Assembly (NCBI GenBank): GCA_900552955.1
Contig: USBO01000132.1
Location: 1-5,041 of the forward strand
Source: an uncultured Alistipes sp.
Lineage (GTDB): Bacteria; Bacteroidota; Bacteroidia; Bacteroidales; Rikenellaceae
Direction: 5' to 3'
Length of the DNA: 5,041 bases
Part shown: piece after piece, positions 1-5,041 of the stretch
How the letters are laid out: each line of letters opens with the position of its first letter
How positions within the stretch are numbered: position 1 is the first letter of the stretch
The notes under the pieces: generated by a model
Seen by the model: only the letters and a program-made list of their open reading frames with translations
Database searches by the model: none
Told to the model about the DNA's origin: nothing
Translations under genes and position numbers: made by a program

Positions 1-653
1 ATCCCGGGGTTCTGAGCATGGTACGGTTGGGAGACCGATTCGTTGCATACGGGTCGGAGGAGGCGATGTATTGTCTGACGGACTTGTCGGGTAAAGTGCT
101 CTTGTCTTTCGGCGAGTTTCCTGATGACGGATTCTCCTATGACGGACGTTACAAGGCGATGGCCTATCAGGGAAAGATGCTCGCCCGGCCTGGATCGAAC
201 CGTTTCGCTTTTCTCTGTTCGGCAGCAAACGTATTCGAAATCTTTGAAATAGGGGAAAACGATACTCCGCGGCCAGTATATTCGTTGCGTGCGGATCTTC
301 CTGACTACCTGTTGCAGGAGCGGGTGATAGGGGTCGTCTATGAGAGGTATGCCAATTATTATTCCGATGCGTATGCGACCTCTGGGTGCATTTATGCTCT
401 TTATTCGGGAAAAGTTCTCGATGCGAGCCTGTCTGCCGAGTCTGTCAGACGCCTGAGTGAGAGCGATCGTATCCGGGTCTGCGATTGGGACGGCACGCAC
501 CGCTGCGATCTGTTGCTCGACCGCCCGGTTCTGAGCTTTTGCGTGAGTGCGGACGACCGGACGATGATCGCCCTGTACAGCGATGACGGCCTGATGCGGT
601 TCTGCAAATTCGACTTGCCGGAAGTGAACGGTGCTGCAAACTTGCGAAAATGA
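1..653 (+). CDS. BF3164-like lipoprotein / TolB-like six-bladed beta-propeller protein, 5'-truncated by the window edge
   Basis: This is the C-terminal part of a propeller protein. The reading frame is open from base 3 through the ATG at 18 to the TGA at 651-653, with no stop upstream, so the ATG at 18 is probably internal and the true start lies left of the window. About 216 residues are visible. Family members are usually well over 300 residues long and start with a lipoprotein signal peptide, which cannot be seen here. Blade-like repeats support the call: an AYQGKMLARPGSNRFAF segment near residues 49-65 (counted from the ATG at 18), and a late blade with VCDWDG, a short spacer, LDRPVLSFCVSADDRTMIAL. 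The alternation of DWDG-type turns with 'LDRPV.S..V..DD' strands is typical of the BF3164-like family of Bacteroidales. That family has no firmly established function; surface or periplasmic anchoring is inferred from relatives. Two sampled lines of this gene are about 47-50% G+C, against about 70% for a sampled line of gcvT. It converges on rplS across a shared terminator. Confidence 0.72.
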   Translation, partial: PGVLSMVRLGDRFVAYGSEEAMYCLTDLSGKVLLSFGEFPDDGFSYDGRYKAMAYQGKMLARPGSNRFAFLCSAANVFEIFEIGENDTPRPVYSLRADLPDYLLQERVIGVVYERYANYYSDAYATSGCIYALYSGKVLDASLSAESVRRLSESDRIRVCDWDGTHRCDLLLDRPVLSFCVSADDRTMIALYSDDGLMRFCKFDLPEVNGAANLRK

Positions 654-690
654 AAAGAGCGTGCCGAACATCGTTCGGCACGCTCTTTTT
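653..690. terminator. Bidirectional intrinsic terminator between the propeller gene and rplS
   Basis: A near-perfect inverted repeat has left arm 653-669 and right arm 673-689, with a GC-rich core (GAGCGTGCCGAAC) and a 3-base loop, ATC. On the plus strand the hairpin is followed by TTTTT (686-690), so it terminates the propeller gene. On the minus strand it is followed by TTTTCATTTTC (656-646), so it can terminate rplS, whose stop codon lies 14 bases away. The left arm begins at the last base of the TGA at 651-653, so the stop codon touches the stem. Both the stem and the T-tracts are read directly from the sequence. Confidence 0.9.
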
Positions 691-703
691 CGTGCGGCGA
701 CCC

Positions 704-1072
704 TTATTTGGTCATGCGCTTCTCCTTGATGCGAGCCTTCTTTCCGGTCAGCTTGCGCAGGTAGTAGATACGCGCGCGGCGTACGACACCCACCTTGTTG
801 ACCTCGATGCGCTCGATGTGGGGCGAATAGAGGGGGAAGATACGCTCGACGCCCACGCCGTTCGAGATCTTGCGGATGGTGAACATCTTGGTCTTGCCCG
901 AACCCTTGATCTGGATAACCACGCCGCGGAAGCTCTGCACGCGCTCCTTGTTACCCTCGACGATCTTGTACGATACGGTGATCGTATCGCCGGCCTTGAA
1001 CTGGGGCACGTCGGCCTCGCCCTTCGGCCACAACTGCTCGTTGACGAGCTTGATGATTGCATCCTTGTTCAT
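704..1072 (-). CDS. rplS: 50S ribosomal protein L19 (bL19)
   Basis: This is a structural protein of the large ribosomal subunit, located at the 30S-50S interface. The 122-residue product matches the usual bL19 length of about 115-120. Family-defining stretches are visible: the N-terminal helix (residues 1-15), the SH3-like barrel with DTITVSYKIVEGNKERVQ (29-46) and FRGVVIQIKGSG (48-59), the signature RKISNGVGVERIFP (67-80), and the basic tail RRARIYYLRKLTGKKARI (98-115). The ATG at 1072-1070 begins MNKDAIIKLVNEQ, the expected bL19 N-terminus. There is no Shine-Dalgarno sequence before it, only TTGCAACT directly upstream, which is normal for Bacteroidota. The gene appears monocistronic. It has its own promoter near 1247-1278, a leader of about 165 nt, and a terminator just after the stop. 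In Proteobacteria rplS sits in the rpsP-rimM-trmD operon, but none of those genes is present here. Confidence 0.98.
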   Translation of the reverse strand: MNKDAIIKLVNEQLWPKGEADVPQFKAGDTITVSYKIVEGNKERVQSFRGVVIQIKGSGKTKMFTIRKISNGVGVERIFPLYSPHIERIEVNKVGVVRRARIYYLRKLTGKKARIKEKRMTK

Positions 1073-1240
1073 AGTTGCAACATTCTTTTGATGATTTCAG
1101 CGCTCAACATTGCCGCTGTGCCGCGCTACCATACCGGCCCATTGTCCGGTAATCCCGCGTCGAACCGGTCGCTCACGCTCCCGGGAACCGCCGCATCCGC
1201 GCCGCGCACCCTGTGCAAGAGGTTGCTACGCTCCCTTTGG
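1073..1240 (-). promoter_or_regulatory. Structured 5' leader of rplS, candidate ribosomal-protein autoregulatory element
   Basis: The stretch between the predicted transcription start and the rplS ATG encodes no credible protein. On the minus strand it can form several hairpins. GCAC/GTGC spans 1216-1206 with a tight loop. UACCGG (1151-1146) pairs with CCGGUA (1137-1132) around an 8-base loop. CAGCG (1118-1114) pairs with CGCUG (1102-1098) just before an A-rich segment leading to the start codon. ACCGG at 1150-1146 could instead pair with CCGGU at 1168-1164, so two pairings are mutually exclusive. Leaders bound by their own ribosomal protein are a known control mechanism, and L19 leaders have been described in other bacteria. 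That this one is such an element is inference; random GC-rich DNA also forms short stems. Confidence 0.35.
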
Positions 1241-1246
1241 GGAGGG

Positions 1247-1278
1247 CAAAGGTACACATTTTTTCCGATTCTCGCAAT
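1247..1278 (-). promoter_or_regulatory. Bacteroidota-type promoter of rplS
   Basis: On the minus strand, TACCTTTG (1254-1247) is an exact match to the Bacteroidota -7 consensus TAnnTTTG. ATTG (1278-1275) lies 20 bases upstream and resembles the -33 element TTTG. Spacing of about 19-21 bases is expected for the primary sigma factor of this phylum. Transcription would begin near 1240, giving rplS a leader of about 165 nt. The promoter lies in the gcvT-rplS gap and not inside a gene, which supports it. No experimental start site is available. Confidence 0.6.
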
Positions 1279-1350
1279 GCCGCGGCTTTTTTTCGTGCAT
1301 CTCGGCCGAAAAACCTCCGGCGGCCGTCGCGCGGCGCGGAAATGACCCGC
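1279..1350 (-). other. Intergenic spacer downstream of gcvT, no clear terminator
   Basis: This gap follows the gcvT stop codon and precedes the rplS promoter. It contains GC-rich palindromic bits, such as CGGCCG repeated on either side of a 12-base spacer that ends in TTTTT, and CGCGCCGCGCG. None forms a stem followed directly by a T-tract on the minus strand, so I cannot name an intrinsic terminator for gcvT. Read-through into rplS is possible. Confidence 0.4.
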
Positions 1351-2445
1351 TCAGACGAACGGATACTTCACCACCTCGGCCCGCAGCAGCCGCCCGCGCA
1401 CCTCGACGGCGATCACCGTCCCGGGCGCTGCATAGACGGCGTCGACGTAGCCCAGCCCGATGCCGACTTTCAGACAGGGCGACATCGTGCCCGAGGTGAC
1501 GTGCCCGATGGGTGCCCCCTCGACGCTCTTAAGCGGATATTCATGGCGCGGAATCCCGCGGTCGATCATCTTGAATCCCACCAACTTGCGCTGCACGCCC
1601 TCGGCTTTGAGGCGCTCCATGCGCTCGCGGTCGATGAACTGCCTGCCCTCGGCGAACTTGGTGATCCACCCCAGCCCCGCCTCGAGCGGCGAGGTGGTGT
1701 CGTCGATGTCGTTGCCGTAGAGGCAGAACCCCTTCTCGAGCCGCAGCGTGTCGCGCGCGCCCAGCCCGATGTTCTTCAGCCCGAACTCCTCGCCCGCCTT
1801 CCACAGCGCCTCCCACAGCCGGTCGGCATCGTCGTTGAAGGCGTAGATCTCGCAGCCGCCCGCGCCGGTGTAGCCCGTGATCGAGAGGATGGCCTCGCAG
1901 CCCGCCACCTTCGTCTGTTCGAAGGTGTAATAGTCCATCTGCTCGACGGGGTGGTCGACCAGCTTTTGCACGATTTTCATGGCCAGCGGCCCCTGCACGG
2001 CCAGTTGGCAGATGTTGTCCGAGGCATTCTCCAGCTCGACGCCCTCGCGCATCCCGAACGCCTCGCCCTCGCGGAGGATGTGGGCCCAGTCCTTGTCGAT
2101 GTTGGCGGCGTTGACGCAGAGCATGTATTTCTCGTCCGAGAATTTGTAGACCAGAATGTCGTCCACGATGCCGCCCTGCCCGTTGGGCATGCACGAGTAC
2201 TGCACCTTGCCGGGGAAAAGTCTGGCCGCGTCGTTGGTGGTGATGCGTTGCAGCAGGTCGAGCGCCCTGGGGCCCTTGACCCATATCTCGCCCATGTGGC
2301 TCACGTCGAAGACGCCCGCGCCCTGCCGCACGGTGAGGTGTTCGTCGTTGATGCCCGTGAATTCGATGGGCATGTCGTATCCCGCGAAGGGAGCCATCTT
2401 GGCGCCCGCCGCGATGTGATGTTTGTGGAAAGGAGTGGTTTTCAT
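1351..2445 (-). CDS. gcvT: Aminomethyltransferase, glycine cleavage system T protein
   Basis: GcvT transfers the methylene carbon from the aminomethyl-lipoyl arm of H protein to tetrahydrofolate, giving 5,10-methylene-THF and ammonia in the cytoplasmic glycine cleavage complex. The 364-residue product matches the usual 360-375. Visible signatures are KMAPFAGYDMPIEF (16-29), GVFDVSHMGEI (44-54), the folate-site GGIVDDILVYK with its catalytic-type Asp at 95/96, QLAVQGP (147-153), TGYTGAGGCEIY (190-201), GLGARDTLRLEKGF, GNDIDDTTSPLEAGLGW and VTSGTMSP. These cover the N-terminal folate-binding domain through the C-terminal GCV_T_C barrel. The ATG at 2445 starts MKTTPFHKHH, the usual N-terminus in this phylum. 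The upstream gene ends 18 bp before it, so it is probably the second gene of a two-gene transcript. No glycine riboswitch or gcvH/gcvP gene is in the window. The GYTGED motif reads GYTGAGG, with Ala replacing the usual Glu; I believe related Bacteroidota share this. Confidence 0.97.
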   Translation of the reverse strand: MKTTPFHKHHIAAGAKMAPFAGYDMPIEFTGINDEHLTVRQGAGVFDVSHMGEIWVKGPRALDLLQRITTNDAARLFPGKVQYSCMPNGQGGIVDDILVYKFSDEKYMLCVNAANIDKDWAHILREGEAFGMREGVELENASDNICQLAVQGPLAMKIVQKLVDHPVEQMDYYTFEQTKVAGCEAILSITGYTGAGGCEIYAFNDDADRLWEALWKAGEEFGLKNIGLGARDTLRLEKGFCLYGNDIDDTTSPLEAGLGWITKFAEGRQFIDRERMERLKAEGVQRKLVGFKMIDRGIPRHEYPLKSVEGAPIGHVTSGTMSPCLKVGIGLGYVDAVYAAPGTVIAVEVRGRLLRAEVVKYPFV

Positions 2446-2463
2446 CGGTTTATCTTTCGGATG

Positions 2464-3663
2464 TTATTCCCTGCGTTTGACGCCCAGCCGCGGGCAGCGG
2501 TGGAATTCCCGCTCGCGGTCGAACAGGTAGCGGTATGTGGTGTGCACCTTGTGGAGCGATGCGCAGACGTAGGTCTGGATCATTCGGTTCATCACGGGGT
2601 TGAAGTCGCCGATCCACGCCAGCTCCATCGTCTTGTAACGGTCCTGGCTCTCCTCGAGGAAGTGGTAGAATTTGGTCATGATGCCCGACTCGACTCCCTT
2701 GCCGTGGAACTCGGGCGTGATGCCGAAGATGATGCCGAAGATGCGGTCGCACGACTTGCGCACCTTGAGATCCCACATCAGGCGGAGCTTCTGCCACCAG
2801 CCGAATTTGCCGTCGAACTTTCCGATCAGCCTGTTGAGGTCGGGCACGGTGATGAAGAACCCGATCGGTTCGTCGTTGAAGTATGCGAAGACGATGATGT
2901 CGGGGTCGATGATCGCGCGCATCGACCGCATCATCCGCTGCGCCTGTGCTTTGTCCATGGGTTTGACGCCCGAGAATAGGGCCCAGGCTTTGTTGTAGAT
3001 GATGCGGAAGTTCTCGGCCGTCTCCTCCAGATTGCGCATGTCGATGTTCTCGAATCGGTAGCCCGGCGTGGCCATGAGCCGTTCGGTGCGGGCGAAGATC
3101 TGGCGGTTGGCCTCCGAGTCGTTCACGCGATAAATATAGGTGTTCTGGTTGAAGTAGTTGCGGAATCCGTAGCGTTCGAACAGCTCCTTGTAGTAGGGCG
3201 GGTTGTAGGGGTTGGCGTAGAGGGGCTGGAACTCGAATCCCTCGACGAGCAGGCCCCACCACGTGTCGCGCGGCCCGAAGTTCACGGGGCCGTCCATAGC
3301 CTCCATGCCGCGGCTGGCCAGCCACATGCGTGCGGCGTCGAACAGCAGGTCGGCGACCTCCTGATCGTTGATCGCCTCGAAGAATCCGCAGCCTCCGGTG
3401 GGCTGCTCCTCGATGGCCGCCTGTTCGCGGTTGTAGAATGCGGCGATGCGCCCCACGGCCTCGCCGCTGCGGTCGCGCACGAGCCAGCGGATCGCCTCGC
3501 CGTCGCGCAGCAGTTCGTTGGTCCGGACATCGAAGCGGGACTCGATGTCGCTGTCGAGCGGGCAGATCCAGTGCGGTTCGTCGCGATAGAGCCGTTTGGG
3601 CAGATCGAGAAACTCGCGCGCCGCCCGGCGCGAAGCCACTTCTTCGAGCGTATATTCAGCCAT
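2464..3663 (-). CDS. GNAT-fold acyltransferase-like protein, YghO / bacterial ceramide synthase-like family
   Basis: The product is 399 residues from the ATG at 3663, soluble, with no signal peptide or membrane helix. Positions are counted from that ATG. An N-terminal part resembles the family opening (REFLDLPKRLYRDEPHWICPL). It is followed by GPVNFGPRDTWWGLLVEGF (about 125-143) and NPYNPPYY then a GF turn (151-167), which are hallmarks I associate with YghO-type proteins. The C-terminal half has a GNAT-like beta strand block (IIVFAYFNDEPIGFFITVPD) and PEFHGKGVESGIM (317-329), which resembles the acyl-CoA pyrophosphate-binding loop (Q/R-x-x-G-x-G/A). Characterised relatives include a bacterial ceramide synthase that N-acylates sphingoid bases; that this protein does the same is inference. 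It could equally be an uncharacterised N-acyltransferase. Start choice: a GTG at 3684 and an ATG at 3675 also lie in frame, but the GTG overlaps a TAnnTTTG promoter element, so the ATG at 3663 is preferred. Co-transcription with gcvT 18 bp downstream is likely. Confidence 0.7.
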   Translation of the reverse strand: MAEYTLEEVASRRAAREFLDLPKRLYRDEPHWICPLDSDIESRFDVRTNELLRDGEAIRWLVRDRSGEAVGRIAAFYNREQAAIEEQPTGGCGFFEAINDQEVADLLFDAARMWLASRGMEAMDGPVNFGPRDTWWGLLVEGFEFQPLYANPYNPPYYKELFERYGFRNYFNQNTYIYRVNDSEANRQIFARTERLMATPGYRFENIDMRNLEETAENFRIIYNKAWALFSGVKPMDKAQAQRMMRSMRAIIDPDIIVFAYFNDEPIGFFITVPDLNRLIGKFDGKFGWWQKLRLMWDLKVRKSCDRIFGIIFGITPEFHGKGVESGIMTKFYHFLEESQDRYKTMELAWIGDFNPVMNRMIQTYVCASLHKVHTTYRYLFDREREFHRCPRLGVKRRE

Positions 3664-3683
3664 AAGGTTTCCCATAGTTTCCA

Positions 3684-3691
3684 CAAAGGTA
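3684..3691 (-). promoter_or_regulatory. Bacteroidota -7 promoter element for the GNAT-like gene and gcvT
   Basis: TACCTTTG on the minus strand (3691-3684) matches TAnnTTTG exactly, and it is the same octamer as at the rplS promoter. Transcription would begin near 3677, about 14 bases before the ATG at 3663. I see no good -33 TTTG at the expected distance, so the call rests on the -7 element and its position between divergent genes. Confidence 0.5.
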
Positions 3692-3713
3692 AGAAAACTC
3701 CCGGAAATTTATA

Positions 3714-3721
3714 TACATTTG
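3714..3721 (+). promoter_or_regulatory. Bacteroidota -7 promoter element for the divergent receiver/PEP-binding-type gene
   Basis: TACATTTG on the plus strand matches TAnnTTTG. Transcription would begin near 3728, about 17 bases before the ATG at 3745. No clear TTTG is found about 20 bases upstream, where the sequence belongs to the opposite promoter. The short A-rich leader (CCAAAAACACC) has no Shine-Dalgarno sequence, as is common in this phylum. Confidence 0.45.
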
Positions 3722-3744
3722 CCCGTATCCAAAAACACCGGCCC

Positions 3745-5041
3745 ATGACCTCCGAGGTTTCCTCCGCCAACGCCCCCGTCGTTTCGATCGACTACGGCAA
3801 CCTGATGCAGAAACGCATCCGCCGAGTGCTGCTCATCTGCAGCAGTTACGACGCCTTCGCCCTCGAAGAGGACGGACGCATCAACGTACAGATCAACAAC
3901 GAATACATCAACCTGAACCTGAGCAACCCGCCCTCGTTCAAACGCGTCAGCTCGTCGGACGAAGCGCTGGAGCTGCTGCGCGAAAACGACTCGTTCGATC
4001 TGGCCATCAGCATGTTCAACGTCGGAGACGTCGACATTTTCCACCTCTCCAAGATGGTCAAGGAGATCCGGCCCGACATCCCCGTCGTGCTGCTGGCCAA
4101 CTTCTCGAAAGACATCAACAAGCGCATCGAACAGGGCGACGCCTCGGCCATCGACTATATCTTCTACTGGCACGGCAACGCCGACCTGATCCTGACGATC
4201 ATCAAGCTCATCGAGGACCGCATGAACGCCGACAACGACATTCTGGGCGTGGGCGTGCAGTGCATCCTGCTCGTCGAGGACTCGATCAAATACTATTCGA
4301 CCTACCTGCCGGCCATCTACAAATTAGTGCTGCAACAGAACAGCGAATTTCTCAAGGAGGCGCTCAACGAGCAGCAGCAGATGCTCCGCAAGCGCGCCCG
4401 CCCCAAGATTCTGCTGGCCACCAACTACACCGAAGCGGTGGAGCTGTACGAAAAGTACAAGAAGAACCTGCTGGGCGTCATCTCCGACGTGGGATTCGTC
4501 CTGCACAAGGGCGACCCTTCGGCGAGCGAAAAGCTCGACGCGGGCATCGACCTGTGCCGGCTCATCAAGGCCGACAACCCGCAGATGCCGTTTCTCATGC
4601 AGTCCTCGCAGGAGAGCATGCGGGCCACGGCCGAGGAGCTGGGCGTGGGTTTCATCGCCAAATATTCCAAAACGCTGCTGCTCGAACTGAGCGACTACAT
4701 CGGCGAGGAGTTCACCTTCGGCGACTTCGTCTTCAAGGACCTGACCACCGGAGAGGTCATCGGACGGGCCAAGGACCTGCGCGACATGCAACATCTGGTC
4801 ATGGAGATTCCCGAAGAGGTGCTGCTCTACCACGCCTCGCGCAACAGGCTTTCGAAATGGATGTACTCGCGCGGGCTCTTCTCGCTGGGCGCCGCCATGC
4901 GGGCCGCCCGCAAGAGCCATTTCAACTCGACAGACGAAATGCGCGCCTTCATCGCCGGGGCCATCCGCGAATACCGCATTCTGCAAGGTCACGGCGTCGT
5001 GGCCCGCTTCGACCCGGCCACCTACAACCGCTACATCTGGT
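3745..5041 (+). CDS. Tandem receiver-like domain protein, N-terminal part of a PEP/pyruvate-binding (PPDK_N-type) protein, cut by the right edge
   Basis: The frame from the ATG at 3745 stays open for 432 codons to the window end. It begins MTSEVSSANAPVVSIDYGN then LMQKRIRRVLLICSSYDAF. From memory, Bacteroidales proteins of nearly 1000 residues start the same way (LMQRRI.NVLL...YDAF) and carry a C-terminal PPDK_N ATP-grasp domain; that half is outside the window and is inferred. Domain 1 (about 25-160) has a receiver-like order of strands and helices, but the phospho-acceptor position (FDLAISM, 84-90) lacks Asp. Domain 2 (about 172-320) has the acidic ILLVEDS (174-180), then a helical insertion (about 190-220, KEALNEQQQMLRKRARPK), then ISDVGF with a putative acceptor Asp248, Ser287/288 after beta 4, and Lys306 or Lys309 at the conserved Lys site. 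The next segment (FTFGDFVFKDLTTGEVIGRA, HASRNRLSKWMYSRGLF) is a family-specific linker. The likely role is a signalling-controlled PEP or phosphotransfer enzyme, but substrate and function are unknown. Confidence 0.8.
   Translation, partial: MTSEVSSANAPVVSIDYGNLMQKRIRRVLLICSSYDAFALEEDGRINVQINNEYINLNLSNPPSFKRVSSSDEALELLRENDSFDLAISMFNVGDVDIFHLSKMVKEIRPDIPVVLLANFSKDINKRIEQGDASAIDYIFYWHGNADLILTIIKLIEDRMNADNDILGVGVQCILLVEDSIKYYSTYLPAIYKLVLQQNSEFLKEALNEQQQMLRKRARPKILLATNYTEAVELYEKYKKNLLGVISDVGFVLHKGDPSASEKLDAGIDLCRLIKADNPQMPFLMQSSQESMRATAEELGVGFIAKYSKTLLLELSDYIGEEFTFGDFVFKDLTTGEVIGRAKDLRDMQHLVMEIPEEVLLYHASRNRLSKWMYSRGLFSLGAAMRAARKSHFNSTDEMRAFIAGAIREYRILQGHGVVARFDPATYNRYIW

Noticed and set aside
1133..1220. 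Possible tRNA in the rplS leader, suggested by GGTTCGA on the minus strand
   Set aside because: The flanking bases cannot form a T-stem (ACCGG against CGGGA), and no acceptor or anticodon arm could be assembled around it.
650..1345. A 231-codon plus-strand open frame starting at the ATGA overlap with the propeller gene stop
   Set aside because: It runs through the terminator hairpin, the antisense of rplS and the rplS leader. The rplS identity on the other strand is certain, and this frame resembles no known protein.
1300..1346. CGGCCG-spacer-CGGCCG and CGCGCCGCGCG as a gcvT terminator
   Set aside because: The T-run falls within the loop and does not follow the stem, so it does not have intrinsic terminator form. 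Such short palindromes are expected by chance at this GC content.
2446..2463. Glycine riboswitch or separate promoter before gcvT
   Set aside because: The gap to the upstream gene is only 18 bp, and it contains no TAnnTTTG element and no room for an aptamer.
1213..2979. A 588-codon open frame on the plus strand across the rplS-gcvT gap, gcvT and part of the GNAT-like gene
   Set aside because: It lies antisense to two well-recognised genes, crosses their intergenic gap, and has the repetitive D/V/E/H/L-rich composition of an antisense shadow in GC-rich DNA. No domain is recognisable.
2450..3325. A 291-codon minus-strand frame overlapping the GNAT-like gene, plus a second at 3282-3770
   Set aside because: They are out-of-frame readings of the same strand, rich in R, P, G and A, with no motifs. 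The GNAT-like frame carries the recognisable signatures.
4324..4992. A 222-codon minus-strand frame, with another at 3709-4173, inside the receiver-domain gene
   Set aside because: Both are antisense to a plus-strand frame whose translation shows clear family motifs. Their composition is that of shadow frames.

Overview
The window looks like a chromosomal segment from a GC-rich member of the Bacteroidota, most likely Rikenellaceae/Alistipes-like. This is an inference from three things: a BF3164-type propeller protein and a receiver/PEP-binding-type protein, both typical of Bacteroidales; TAnnTTTG promoter elements without Shine-Dalgarno sequences; and high-GC codon use in four of the five genes. 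No taxonomic search was possible.

Layout from left to right. (1) Bases 1-653, plus strand: the C-terminal part of a BF3164-like six-bladed-propeller protein, open at the left edge and lower in GC than the rest. (2) Bases 653-690: a strong hairpin with T-tracts on both strands, a shared terminator for two convergent genes. (3) Bases 704-1072, minus strand: rplS, ribosomal protein bL19, preceded by a leader of about 165 nt with several hairpins and a Bacteroidota-type promoter near 1247-1278. (4) Bases 1351-2445, minus strand: gcvT, the T protein of the glycine cleavage system. (5) Bases 2464-3663, minus strand: a GNAT-fold protein of the YghO/bacterial-ceramide-synthase-like type, 18 bp upstream of gcvT and probably co-transcribed with it. 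(6) Bases 3664-3744: a short divergent promoter region with two outward-facing TAnnTTTG elements. (7) From 3745 to the right edge, plus strand: the first 432 codons of a large protein with two receiver-like domains, which in its Bacteroidales relatives is followed by a PEP/pyruvate-binding (PPDK_N) domain. It has no stop codon before the window ends.

Most of this is ordinary core genome. I do not see a mobile element, CRISPR array, tRNA, rRNA or defence island. The points most worth a second look are: the GNAT/YghO-like gene as a possible lipid N-acyltransferase (sphingolipid or sulfonolipid) paired with gcvT; the tandem receiver architecture at the right edge, where the first domain has lost its phospho-acceptor Asp and the second has kept it but carries an insertion; and the structured rplS leader, which contains two mutually exclusive pairings. 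I found no convincing evidence for an entirely undescribed system.
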